From contig JAJVIC010000001.1 of NCBI GenBank assembly GCA_022072225.1, positions 124,001 through 188,000 on the forward strand: a stretch of DNA of 64,000 bases. The letters run 5' to 3'. The DNA is from Bacteroidia bacterium (GTDB taxonomy: Bacteria; Bacteroidota; Bacteroidia; SXHM01). Made by a program: the position numbers and the translations under genes. A model generated the notes under the pieces. That model was not told where the DNA came from. It saw nothing but the letters and a program-made list of their open reading frames with translations, and did no database searches. This document shows, in pieces, positions 44,562-53,162 of this stretch. The stretch's first letter is position 1. The number at the start of each line of letters is the position of its first letter.

Positions 44562-45460
44562 AATCGTATCCAGTTTTCTGGTATAAGGTCAGTTGTGTCA
44601 ATGGAAGGATCATTCATCCATTTTTTTGGAGCAATAACTATTTTTTCTGAATTCTTATTTAACCAGGCTCCCCACCAACTGAATGAACTGTTCGCTATGA
44701 TATTGTGCTTGCAGAGGCTCATCAGATGCATTTCGAAATAATCTTTTCCGGCTGGTGTATCTTTTACAAAAACTACAGAGCCGGAAAGGTTAATATTATT
44801 TTGTGCCCATTCAATATCGTCAGAAAAAATATAAAAAAACGGATTCGCAACATTGTTTTTTATGTATTCAATGGCATCATTATAATAATCTAACGAGCAT
44901 ACTCCATGAAGTTTAAACGTTTCCGGATTAGTTACATAATCGCCTCTTCGTACATGAATACTCACGGATTCCTGCTCAGGAATTTTGTCAATAAAATTAT
45001 AATTTCCAACGGAAGGTTTTTCTTTTAGTTCAAAATCTGACAAGAGGACAGTTCTTATTTCACTAAAATACTTTGGGCTTTGCCAGTAGCCGGTGAGATA
45101 GCAGTTTTTAGCCGCTTTAAGTATGTTTTTATCAAAACTAAATAATTTTTTTTCAAATAATTCTGTTTTTCTGTAGTACGGAATTTCTTTTAACCGTTGC
45201 AGTCTGCAACTAATTTTTTCAAAAAAAGGAGTTTTGCTTTCCTTTACTTTTTTTACATCATCGGCACTAGCTATTTCAACAGCGGCTTTAAAAATGTCAA
45301 GTGCATATCCTCTCCAGAATGCTTTATTTTCGAATAAACTTTTTTCGTAGGACGACAAGTCAAACTTTAATGTTGTATTATTCAATAGTGAAAGTTGTTT
45401 TCCAATCGCATATTGAAACATCTGATTTCCAAGCCCGCCCTCCAGTCTTACAATAATCAT
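44558..45460 (-). CDS. GT11 family alpha-1,2-fucosyltransferase
   Basis: 300 residues from the ATG at 45460 (MIIVRLEGGLGNQMFQYAIG, canonical; the frame could extend 12 residues). The key motif SIHVRRGDYV binds GDP-fucose, and later NSSFSWWGAWLN is the C-terminal GT11 signature. The enzyme adds L-fucose in alpha-1,2 linkage, usually onto galactose. It links directly to the gmd/fcl genes at the start of the locus, so L-fucose is a predicted component of the polysaccharide. Confidence 0.95.
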   Translation of the reverse strand: MIIVRLEGGLGNQMFQYAIGKQLSLLNNTTLKFDLSSYEKSLFENKAFWRGYALDIFKAAVEIASADDVKKVKESKTPFFEKISCRLQRLKEIPYYRKTELFEKKLFSFDKNILKAAKNCYLTGYWQSPKYFSEIRTVLLSDFELKEKPSVGNYNFIDKIPEQESVSIHVRRGDYVTNPETFKLHGVCSLDYYNDAIEYIKNNVANPFFYIFSDDIEWAQNNINLSGSVVFVKDTPAGKDYFEMHLMSLCKHNIIANSSFSWWGAWLNKNSEKIVIAPKKWMNDPSIDTTDLIPENWIRL

Positions 45461-45478
45461 AATGTAAATAAATGCCCC

Positions 45479-45486
45479 CAAATTTA
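45479..45486 (-). promoter_or_regulatory. -7 element (TAAATTTG) of the fucosyltransferase operon
   Basis: Minus-strand match to TAnnTTTG, 18 bases before the ATG at 45460, in the divergent region shared with the plus-strand acyltransferase gene. Confidence 0.42.
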
Positions 45487-45605
45487 TTTTATGCAATAGT
45501 AATAAATGTATGGTGAATTATTTACTTTGCATCGCATAATTATCTGATGAGGATAGTGTATTTGCTTTCCTTTTTAATGTTTATTGATTCTGTAACACCT
45601 GTTTT

Positions 45606-46724
45606 ATGAAATCACCGCTTCACCAGAAAATATATTTCCCCAATTTAAACGGTTTTAGATTTCTGGCTGCAATTCTGGTTCTTGTTCATCATTATGAGAT
45701 GTATAAAACAGAATTTTTAATGTCTAATTACTTTAACCTGCCATTTTTCAGAGATGTGGGACAATATGCAGTTACGTTCTTTTTTGTTCTCAGTGGTTTT
45801 TTGATTACCTATTTATTGCTGATTGAAAAAGAAAGAAATAGCACTATTTCAGTAAAGAAATTCTATTGGCGAAGAATTCTGAGGATATGGCCTTTGTATT
45901 ATTTTATTATTCTGTTGGGTTTGCTGGTATTGCCGCGGCTAAGTGTTTTTCATTCGGTAAGCACCATTGCTGTGCCCGCTTCCAGAACCCTTGAAATATG
46001 GGGAATGTATTTATTCTTTCTTCCTAATCTTGCTTTTGTTACCATTCATCCTATGCTTACCTTTGTATCAGCTACCTGGAGTATTGGTGTTGAAGAACAA
46101 TTCTATGCCTTTTGGCCGGTGCTGATTAAGAAGTCTAAAAACCTCTGGTTGCCGCTTTTTCTGGTCATTATTATCTATGTTCTGATTAAAGTTCTGTTTA
46201 CAGTTTTTGCGTCTCAAAATGAATTCATAAGTATCGCAAAGGATTTCTGGCATTTTACGCGTATTGATTGCATGGCAATCGGTGGAATTTTTGCGCTGCT
46301 TCACTATACAAAATCATACGTGTTAAAACTGCTGTATACCCCGGTTACTCAAGTGCTGGCTGTTGTTTTTACACTAGGTATGCTCGTAACCGGTTTTAAG
46401 GTTCCCTTTTTATACCATGAGGTTTACAGTTTGTTTTTCGGTATAATTATACTGAATGCCGCCTGCAACCCTTCAACACTGTTTAAACTTGAAAATAAAT
46501 ACCTCAATTACCTGGGCGAAATTTCATACGGCATTTATATGTTTCACCCGATATGTGTTTATATTTTAGTTTCCCTGGTTCAGCACCACAAAACATTAAG
46601 CGTTTTTGAAAATGTTGCCTTGCTTCTGTCTGCTGCGTTACTGACAACAGCTACCGCAGCGCTTTCTTATAAGTATATGGAAAGCTATTTCCTGAAACTG
46701 AAATCAAAAAAGGAAGTTATATAA
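45606..46724 (+). CDS. acyltransferase 3 family (OafA/YrhL-like) membrane protein
   Basis: 372 residues, about ten membrane helices. The family's catalytic region is near the N-terminus: FPNLNGFRFLAAILVLVHHYEMY (His-His at 25-26), then VTFFFVLSGFLITYLLL, the W-R-R-x-L-R motif (YWRRILRIWPLYYF), and ISYGIYMFHPI near the end. It O-acetylates sugars of the polymer from the inner membrane. A single plus-strand gene inside the minus-strand block. Confidence 0.93.
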   Translation: MKSPLHQKIYFPNLNGFRFLAAILVLVHHYEMYKTEFLMSNYFNLPFFRDVGQYAVTFFFVLSGFLITYLLLIEKERNSTISVKKFYWRRILRIWPLYYFIILLGLLVLPRLSVFHSVSTIAVPASRTLEIWGMYLFFLPNLAFVTIHPMLTFVSATWSIGVEEQFYAFWPVLIKKSKNLWLPLFLVIIIYVLIKVLFTVFASQNEFISIAKDFWHFTRIDCMAIGGIFALLHYTKSYVLKLLYTPVTQVLAVVFTLGMLVTGFKVPFLYHEVYSLFFGIIILNAACNPSTLFKLENKYLNYLGEISYGIYMFHPICVYILVSLVQHHKTLSVFENVALLLSAALLTTATAALSYKYMESYFLKLKSKKEVI

Positions 46725-46763
46725 AATTTAGGTTTAATGCCTCGCTTTTCGTTTTTTTTGAAT

Positions 46764-46785
46764 TTAAATAGTTTAAACTATTTAA
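46764..46785. repeat. 22-bp perfect palindrome at a convergent gene junction
   Basis: TTAAATAGTTT followed by its exact reverse complement. It overlaps the stop codon of the minus-strand methyltransferase and lies 39 bases past the end of the acyltransferase gene. A T-run (46752-46759) precedes it on the plus strand, so it does not fit a standard terminator in either direction. Confidence 0.8.
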
Positions 46786-47515
46786 TGAACTTTAGCATAG
46801 AAAATATTATAGACAATTTATTTGATAAGCGATAAGATTTTGATTTTTCAATTGCGTCAAGTCGCTCTTCTAATAGTTTAATCCTTTGTTTATCTAAATC
46901 AATTATTTCTGTAATATTTAATACTGATGTATCATAGCACACGTCATTAATATCATAGACTCTTATGGTTTCAAAATCTTTCTCCCATTCAAATCCCTGA
47001 AAGAAAAATTCCCGTAATTGATAAATCATTTTATCATACTTGCCTTTGTCAAGAGTTTGTTTGAAAAAAAGTTGAATTTTTTTATATTTTTGAATGTCAG
47101 ATTCGGCTTTTGGCATCCATAATACTTTTCCGTTTTTCTCCAGAAGAAAAGTTACATGGACATCAAAATTATAGATGTAATCATAATAGATTGTCGGGAA
47201 CTCTATATAGCCGGATTGTGCTACTCTTTTTAATTCTGAAGTGAACTCATCAATATTGCTTACATGTTCTAAAACATGGCTGCATATTACGTAGTCAAAC
47301 TCTTTATCTTTAAAAGGGAATTTTCCTCCTTCGTAATATATAACAGGTTTGCCTTTAAAATCAGGTTTGATATTCCCTGATTGCGCAAACCATTCAGCAT
47401 CATTAAATCTTTTTTCCAAAAGGATATCTGCCCTCGGATGTGGCATACCGCCCGGGCCAATTTCCAATACCCGATCTGAATTTTTTATTGATTTTATTTT
47501 TTCAGGGGAAAACAT
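46778..47515 (-). CDS. SAM-dependent methyltransferase
   Basis: 245 residues. SAM-binding start RVLEIGPGGMPHPRADILLE (about 15-34) and FDYVICSHVLEHVSNI. The C-terminus ends in a coiled segment (IIDLDKQRIKLLEERLDAIEKSKSYRLSNKL) like the ends of wbb-type glycan methyltransferases that bind partner proteins. Its stop codon lies in a 22-bp palindrome (46764-46785). Confidence 0.85.
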   Translation of the reverse strand: MFSPEKIKSIKNSDRVLEIGPGGMPHPRADILLEKRFNDAEWFAQSGNIKPDFKGKPVIYYEGGKFPFKDKEFDYVICSHVLEHVSNIDEFTSELKRVAQSGYIEFPTIYYDYIYNFDVHVTFLLEKNGKVLWMPKAESDIQKYKKIQLFFKQTLDKGKYDKMIYQLREFFFQGFEWEKDFETIRVYDINDVCYDTSVLNITEIIDLDKQRIKLLEERLDAIEKSKSYRLSNKLSIIFSMLKFIK

Positions 47516-47544
47516 ACTTATTTAAAAATGAAAAATGATTGGAA

Positions 47545-48480
47545 TTATTTTACAACTTTAATGATGAAATTATCAGAATATGTATGGTCCGTTATAATTT
47601 TAAATCCAGCATTTTTCAGCGATTTTATAATTTCTGAAGTGTCTTCAAAATGATTGGTATGGTCGTCCATTCCTACTGCATATTTTCTGTAGTAAAAAAA
47701 GCGTGCAAGGCGTTCGAAAAGCGTATCTGAAAAAAGCTTTTTATGCAAGGGTGTATATTGTGAGCGTTGAACTTTAGGTCTGTCCAGATGGCTGCATATT
47801 ACTAACAGGCCGCCCGGTTTTAATATGCGGTAAGCTTCGCTGATAAATTTTTTATAATCGGCATAATGGTCAATGGCCGACATGGATAAAACAACATCGG
47901 CCAGATCGTTCTTGAGCGGTAAAAATTCAGCATGAGCTAACAGATGCTTCATTTTTAATTTTGATAATTTTGGAAAAAGGCGAATAAACTGGTCGTGCAG
48001 TTTTCGCAGATTAGGATCTAAGAGATAATAATCAATAGTTTCGGGTGCGTTGAACATGGTGCAAAGACAATGGCCTGTACCCCCTCCGACATCAACAACT
48101 TTTACGTTTTTAAGTTCGGCAAGCCCTGAATACTCAGCAATATAATTTATACCGGGCATGCTGTTTATTAAGGTATATGCCGTTAATGACTTATGGTAAT
48201 TCAGAAACTGCTCATTCAATTTCATCCATTCCTGATCATTTTCAGTGGCGGATGATTTCATGTTGATAACATGTTCCGATTGAGGAATAGTCTTTTTACT
48301 CTCGTTGCAGATTATTTTTCCATTTTCAATGGAAAGGCCCTTATCTCCGTATGGCGAAATCAATTCACCGATATATTCATCCGGTGAATAGCGCATCTGA
48401 TTAAAAAGTTCGGCAGGCTGGTATATATTGCGCTCCGTTTCAGATAATTTCAATTGAAGAGATAAAAAAGATGTGTTCAT
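47545..48480 (-). CDS. SAM-dependent methyltransferase (methyltransferase-11 type)
   Basis: 311 residues. The N-terminal about 130 residues include a short region typical of Trm112-like/accessory segments (SPYGDKGLSIENGKIICNE). The SAM domain follows: VKVVDVGGGTGHCLCTMF, YLLDPN, VVLSMSAIDHYADYKKF and AYRILKPGGLLVICSH. Likely acts on a nucleotide sugar or the growing glycan. It is 29 bases from the next methyltransferase and 13 from the GT2 gene upstream. Confidence 0.9.
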   Translation of the reverse strand: MNTSFLSLQLKLSETERNIYQPAELFNQMRYSPDEYIGELISPYGDKGLSIENGKIICNESKKTIPQSEHVINMKSSATENDQEWMKLNEQFLNYHKSLTAYTLINSMPGINYIAEYSGLAELKNVKVVDVGGGTGHCLCTMFNAPETIDYYLLDPNLRKLHDQFIRLFPKLSKLKMKHLLAHAEFLPLKNDLADVVLSMSAIDHYADYKKFISEAYRILKPGGLLVICSHLDRPKVQRSQYTPLHKKLFSDTLFERLARFFYYRKYAVGMDDHTNHFEDTSEIIKSLKNAGFKIITDHTYSDNFIIKVVK

Positions 48481-48493
48481 TTATTTTATTTTG

Positions 48494-49477
48494 TTATCTT
48501 ATTTTAACTTCTTTGAAAATGTAGGAGCAATAATCTGAAAAAATTCTTGTTATTTTATTGTCCTCTAATTTACTGTGTTTTAATTGAAGAGTAAAAAAAT
48601 TAAATTTTATTGTTGTTGTAAAATGTAAAGCACTCTTTTTCTCTTTCTTATAATAGATGACCAACTGATATAAGTAGTATAAAATCAACTCGTAAATTTC
48701 ATTTTTATATTTATCTTTTGTGTGTTTGTTAAATTCAATATACAGATCAACCATTTTTTGGGCAACTTTTTCATTGGTATATTCCTTTGATTGCATAAGA
48801 CTGCCTGCGTTTACCCGATATGCGCCCATAATGCGTTCAATAAAGTCTATACTGCCGTTAAGTGCTGCCAGCATAATAAGGGTACAATCTCCGATTTTTA
48901 ATTTTAAAAACCAATCAGGTATTTCCTGAACGGCCTGCTTTCTGTACAGGATAGTTGATGTCATTATATTCCATCCTGTTCTTGGAAATGCAATAGCATC
49001 ATGTATGTTAAATGATTTTTTTGCTAGTTCCTGAGGAAAAACATGAGACTTTTTATCTAACGTAAAATAATTTACCTGGTGAAAGCAGGCTGCACTGGCA
49101 GGATTGTTTTCCATAAAATCAACCTGCGTCTGTAATTTTAGCGGGTCAGTCCAGTAATCATCTGCTTCAAGCATGGCAACATATTTAGCCTTACAGGCCT
49201 GATGTACCACATAGGAGTTTTTTTGAGAGCCAAGATTTTTTTTATGCAGCAATAATTCTATTTTATCAGGGTGCTTTTTCTGATATTCAATACAAATTGC
49301 GCGTGTGCTGTCGGTTGAACAATCTTCACCTATTATTATTTTATACGGGAAAGTTGTTTTTTGCATCAACACACTTTCAATGGCCTGGGCTATAAACTGT
49401 TCATGGTTATAAGTAACCATCCAAACATTGACCAGAATTTTTTTTTCGGTTTCTGTATTATCTGCGTTGCTCACCAA
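48494..49477 (-). CDS. GT2 family glycosyltransferase
   Basis: 327 residues. VNVWMVTYNHEQFIAQAIESVLMQ, GEDCSTDSTR, and ML-E-A-D-D-Y-W (EADDYW near residue 105), with AFPRTGWNIMTSTILYRK (about 163-180). This variant of GT2 with E-A-D-D-Y-W is frequent in Bacteroidota capsule loci. Starts directly next to the ATP-grasp gene. Confidence 0.92.
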   Translation of the reverse strand: MVSNADNTETEKKILVNVWMVTYNHEQFIAQAIESVLMQKTTFPYKIIIGEDCSTDSTRAICIEYQKKHPDKIELLLHKKNLGSQKNSYVVHQACKAKYVAMLEADDYWTDPLKLQTQVDFMENNPASAACFHQVNYFTLDKKSHVFPQELAKKSFNIHDAIAFPRTGWNIMTSTILYRKQAVQEIPDWFLKLKIGDCTLIMLAALNGSIDFIERIMGAYRVNAGSLMQSKEYTNEKVAQKMVDLYIEFNKHTKDKYKNEIYELILYYLYQLVIYYKKEKKSALHFTTTIKFNFFTLQLKHSKLEDNKITRIFSDYCSYIFKEVKIR

Positions 49478-50764
49478 TTAACTGAAGTCATTAAATAATA
49501 CATCACTATTTTCTGTGCCAAAGACAGCTATTTTATTTTTTTTCTGAACGTTCATTCTTTCGCTGAACGAATCATCAATAAAAACAGAATCGGGGTTTTT
49601 AATAAAATCTGATTTGTTTTGGTTCTCTTTTAAATGAATTATTTCATCAAAAATGCCCGCTATTCTGAATTTTTTAAGGGTTTTAGTTACATCAAACCGG
49701 TGTTTGGTTATCAGAATTATTTTTTTCTTTTCGTTTATAAACTGAAATATAAGTTTTAAAAGGCTTGTATTCAGTTTGTCTTTAATAATCAGTGTGTCAT
49801 CCAGATCAATGTAGGCATGTGTGAAATCCAGTTTCAGGCGGTACACATTAGATAATGCTCTGTCCATTTCAATGGTATGTTCGTTTTTTTGAATGGAAAT
49901 ATCATAATTGAAATGACTGTAAATAGTGAGCAACGGCAGGTTAACTCCCATTCCCCGGCTTAATCCTGATGAACCGCCAATGCGGCTGGCAATTTCCATT
50001 AAAACAAGTTTTCCTTTTGAGTTGCGTTTTACCTGAAAAAACCATGCACCTTTGAAAGCAAGTTTGGAATTAATCGTGTCTGCAATTTTTTTGAATTCGC
50101 TTAAGTTTTTCTTTACAGGCTGGGTATTGGAACTGATACCGTTTAAAACTCTTACCCTTTCTCTGGGCAGGAAGTAAATCAGCTTTCCTTTTTTGTCAGT
50201 GAGGCAATCTATCGTATATTCCTTTCCGCTGAGGTATTCCAGAATAAGTCCGTTTTTCGTTTCTCGCATATAGTTTAATATCTGCGATTTAGTATGAGCT
50301 ATTTTTACACCTCTTGATCCATAGCCTATATCAGGCTTGAGGAAAACAGGAAATTTTTTTACGGTACTCGGGCTGTAAATCTCCGGAACACTTAAGTAAT
50401 CTCTGAAATAATTGTAAGTCGTTTTTTTTGAATTACAGATCTTAACCGTTTCTGCAGGTGAAGAAGCTAATTTGCAGTTTAGCCTTTTTGCGTTATCGGA
50501 AAGCATCAGAAGGGCGCTATCTGTTGCGGGAAAGATTAAATCAATCTTTTCTTTTTTAACAATGCTGTTTAGTTTACTTATAAAAGTTTTATCATCTACA
50601 AAGGGCAGGTTGCCAATGTAGTTTTTATAGAAAAATTTTCCGTGATCATCCACACTGTTTGCGCCAATGAGTTCAATGTTTTTTATAGTACTTAAGCAAC
50701 GGAATAATTCAAGCCCTATTTCTGAGCCGCAAGGGAAAACCAAAACTCGTAATTGCTCTTTCAT
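49478..50764 (-). CDS. ATP-grasp ligase fused to a HAD-like phosphatase domain
   Basis: 428 residues. Residues 1-305 are an ATP-grasp enzyme of the carbamoyl-phosphate-synthase-like type: LVFPCGSEIGLELFR, FPATDSALL, the ATP-binding FLKPDIGYGSRGV (141-153), LEYLSGKEY and the metal-binding MEIASRIGGSSG (256-267). Residues about 316-428 are a HAD domain with motif I YIDLDDTLI (318-326), ITK (352-354) and the acidic VFIDDSF (394-400). ATP-grasp enzymes join carboxylates to amines; the HAD part may dephosphorylate the product or regulate. Substrate not predictable. Confidence 0.9.
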   Translation of the reverse strand: MKEQLRVLVFPCGSEIGLELFRCLSTIKNIELIGANSVDDHGKFFYKNYIGNLPFVDDKTFISKLNSIVKKEKIDLIFPATDSALLMLSDNAKRLNCKLASSPAETVKICNSKKTTYNYFRDYLSVPEIYSPSTVKKFPVFLKPDIGYGSRGVKIAHTKSQILNYMRETKNGLILEYLSGKEYTIDCLTDKKGKLIYFLPRERVRVLNGISSNTQPVKKNLSEFKKIADTINSKLAFKGAWFFQVKRNSKGKLVLMEIASRIGGSSGLSRGMGVNLPLLTIYSHFNYDISIQKNEHTIEMDRALSNVYRLKLDFTHAYIDLDDTLIIKDKLNTSLLKLIFQFINEKKKIILITKHRFDVTKTLKKFRIAGIFDEIIHLKENQNKSDFIKNPDSVFIDDSFSERMNVQKKNKIAVFGTENSDVLFNDFS

Positions 50765-50799
50765 CTCATTAATTGCAGTTGATTGAAATGAACCTATTA

Positions 50800-51879
50800 T
50801 TAAAGCATTTGTGAAATAATGGCACTTATCTTTTCTGTTTCCTGAATGGAAAGATCAAAATAAAGCGGTAAACATAAAACTCTTCTTGAAATATCTTCAG
50901 AAACAGGCACGCTTTGTTTTCCTACATAGTTAAGCATATTCAGTGAGGGGTAAAAATATCTTCGCGGGAAAATATTCATGTTGTTAAGTTTATCTCTGAC
51001 TATCAGTAATTTTTCTTCACTTGGAAAAACAACCGGGTAATAGGAATAGTTGTATTTTGTATTGTCTGCAATTTCAGGTTTAATTAAAGATGTATTTTTT
51101 AGTAGTTCATTATAGAGTTCCGATATGTTTTTCCGGGCTTTAATTAACTCAGCAACTTTTGGTAATACACATAAACCCATAGCGGCATTAAATTCAGAAA
51201 TCTTACCATTTATACCTACTCCATGGAATGCCTCGGGCCCATTATGTCCGAAGTTGCGCATGTAGGATATTTTATGTGCAAGTTCATCATTATTCGTTAC
51301 AATTGCTCCACCTTCAATGGTGTGAAAAAGTTTGGTGGCATGAAAACTCAGGGTAGAAATGTCTCCGAATTTTAATAACGACTGTCCTTTATGATTTACC
51401 CCAAAACCATGAGCTGCATCGTATATGATTTTCAGATTGTTTTCTTTCGCTATTATTTGTAAAGCGTCAACGTTGCAAGGATTACCATAAACATGAGTGG
51501 CAAGTATGGCTGATGTTTTGTCCGTAATTTTCTTTCGCACCTCATCAGGATTAATAGACAAAGTATTATTTTCAATGTCTGCAAATACGGGTATGCAATT
51601 TTCCCAGACAATAGAACTTGTTGTAGCTACATAGGAGAAAGGTGTGGTAATAATTTCACCTTTAAGATCAAGCGCTTTAATGGCAATTTGCAGCGCAATG
51701 GTGCCATTGTTTACCAAAAATAAATGTTTTACTCCTAAAAAAGTTTTTAGCTTTTCTTCCAACTCCGTAACTAAGGGTCCCTGATTGGTTACCTGCCCGT
51801 TATCCCAAATTTTCTTCAGATACTTATCATACTCTTCCAATGGAGGAAGGTATGTTTTAGTAACATTAATTTGCTGCAT
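50800..51879 (-). CDS. DegT/DnrJ/EryC1/StrS sugar aminotransferase, second copy
   Basis: 359 residues. PLP enzyme for an amino-sugar nucleotide: LVNNGTIALQIAIKAL, IITTPFSYVATTSSIVW, KIIYDAAHGFGVNHKG, and LSFHATKLFHTIEGGAIV with the PLP-binding Lys. It is cotranscribed with the second Wzt gene, whose 3' end it overlaps by 14 bases, and differs in sequence from the WecE-like gene at 39863, so at least two different amino sugars may be made. Confidence 0.93.
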   Translation of the reverse strand: MQQINVTKTYLPPLEEYDKYLKKIWDNGQVTNQGPLVTELEEKLKTFLGVKHLFLVNNGTIALQIAIKALDLKGEIITTPFSYVATTSSIVWENCIPVFADIENNTLSINPDEVRKKITDKTSAILATHVYGNPCNVDALQIIAKENNLKIIYDAAHGFGVNHKGQSLLKFGDISTLSFHATKLFHTIEGGAIVTNNDELAHKISYMRNFGHNGPEAFHGVGINGKISEFNAAMGLCVLPKVAELIKARKNISELYNELLKNTSLIKPEIADNTKYNYSYYPVVFPSEEKLLIVRDKLNNMNIFPRRYFYPSLNMLNYVGKQSVPVSEDISRRVLCLPLYFDLSIQETEKISAIISQML

Positions 51880-53161
51880 TGCCTATAACTTGTTCGGTTG
51901 TAAATGATAAAAATGTTGGACGAATTACCCCACCCCATTTTGCAAAATAACTTAAATCATCGTGGCGGGCATCGGTAATATCAAATGCAAGACATTCGTT
52001 CAGCGAAAATAAAAGTTTTGGACCATCGGCATCCAGAATATTGAAGTTAATGAAATAACTCCCATCATTCAGAAAATTTGCAGGAATGTGAAGCGTGCTT
52101 TTCACTATTCCGTTTTTCATTGATTTTATTTCTGAACCTATATCAAACAGGCATAAACCCTCCTGTGAATATAAATGTAAGCTGGTATATACTTTGTCCG
52201 AAGCAGCGTAGTTGTTGTAAAACTCAATGCTTATTTCCAATGGAGTTTTTACATCAAAATTTTCAAGTGCACTATTGTTGGTTGCACAAACTTCCACTTT
52301 TTTAACTTTCACAAAATCATTTCCAGGGGCATTTTTCAGTTCCCATTCTTGTTTAAAAACCTGTTTCGCCTCGCTGGAAAGATAATTGTCAACCACGCGT
52401 TCCACTTCATCAATCATTGCCACTTTTCCGTTGCGCATCAATAAACCTTTGTTGCATATTTTACGCACCGAAGCCATGTTGTGGCTAACGAACAAAACCG
52501 TTCTTCCGCCACCTGCACTGATATCCTGCATTTTACCGATTGCTTTTTTCTGGAACTCGGCATCGCCAACAGCAAGTACTTCGTCTACAATTAAAATTTC
52601 AGGTTCAAGGTGAGCAGCTACTGCAAAGCCCAACCTTACAGTCATTCCAGAGGAGTAACGTTTCACGGGAGTATCAACATAGCGTTCAACCCCAGCGAAA
52701 TCAACAATCTCATCAAATTTTGATTTAATTTCAGACTTTGTCATTCCCAGCACAGCACCATTCAGGTAAATGTTTTCGCGCCCGGTTAGTTCACCATGAA
52801 AGCCTGTTCCCACTTCAAGTAAACTGGCAATTCTGCCTTTGTACTTCACTGAACCTTCGGTGGGTGAAGTAATTTTTGATAATATTTTCAAAAGCGTTGA
52901 TTTTCCTGCACCATTTTTACCAATTACTCCCCAGATTTCCCCACGTTTTACTTCAAAGTTGATGTCTTTCAGTGCCCACACATATTCGCTGGTGCCCTTG
53001 TGCTCACGGTCATTGGTTTCGGCAATCAGTTCGGCTTCACTTTTTTTGCCGCGCAATTTGTCAAAGTAGTATTTTACGTCATCGCGGAAGGTTCCCGAAC
53101 CAACATAGCCGAGCTTGTAGAGCTTACTTACATTTTCAACTTTTATTACAGTCTCTGCCAT
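51866..53161 (-). CDS. ABC transporter ATPase with C-terminal glycan-binding domain (Wzt-like), second copy
   Basis: 431 residues from the ATG at 53161 (MAETVIKVENVSKLYK; the open frame begins 15 codons earlier). Walker A GKNGAGKS (81-88), signature YSSGMT, Walker B ILIVDE, FVSHNM; then a C-terminal about 160-residue beta-rich domain as in Wzt. The permease gene ends two bases upstream. Distinct from the first copy at 18420, including an N-terminal loop with KKSEAEL, so it may serve another polymer. Confidence 0.95.
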   Translation of the reverse strand: MAETVIKVENVSKLYKLGYVGSGTFRDDVKYYFDKLRGKKSEAELIAETNDREHKGTSEYVWALKDINFEVKRGEIWGVIGKNGAGKSTLLKILSKITSPTEGSVKYKGRIASLLEVGTGFHGELTGRENIYLNGAVLGMTKSEIKSKFDEIVDFAGVERYVDTPVKRYSSGMTVRLGFAVAAHLEPEILIVDEVLAVGDAEFQKKAIGKMQDISAGGGRTVLFVSHNMASVRKICNKGLLMRNGKVAMIDEVERVVDNYLSSEAKQVFKQEWELKNAPGNDFVKVKKVEVCATNNSALENFDVKTPLEISIEFYNNYAASDKVYTSLHLYSQEGLCLFDIGSEIKSMKNGIVKSTLHIPANFLNDGSYFINFNILDADGPKLLFSLNECLAFDITDARHDDLSYFAKWGGVIRPTFLSFTTEQVIGNAAN

Positions 53162-53162
53162 C

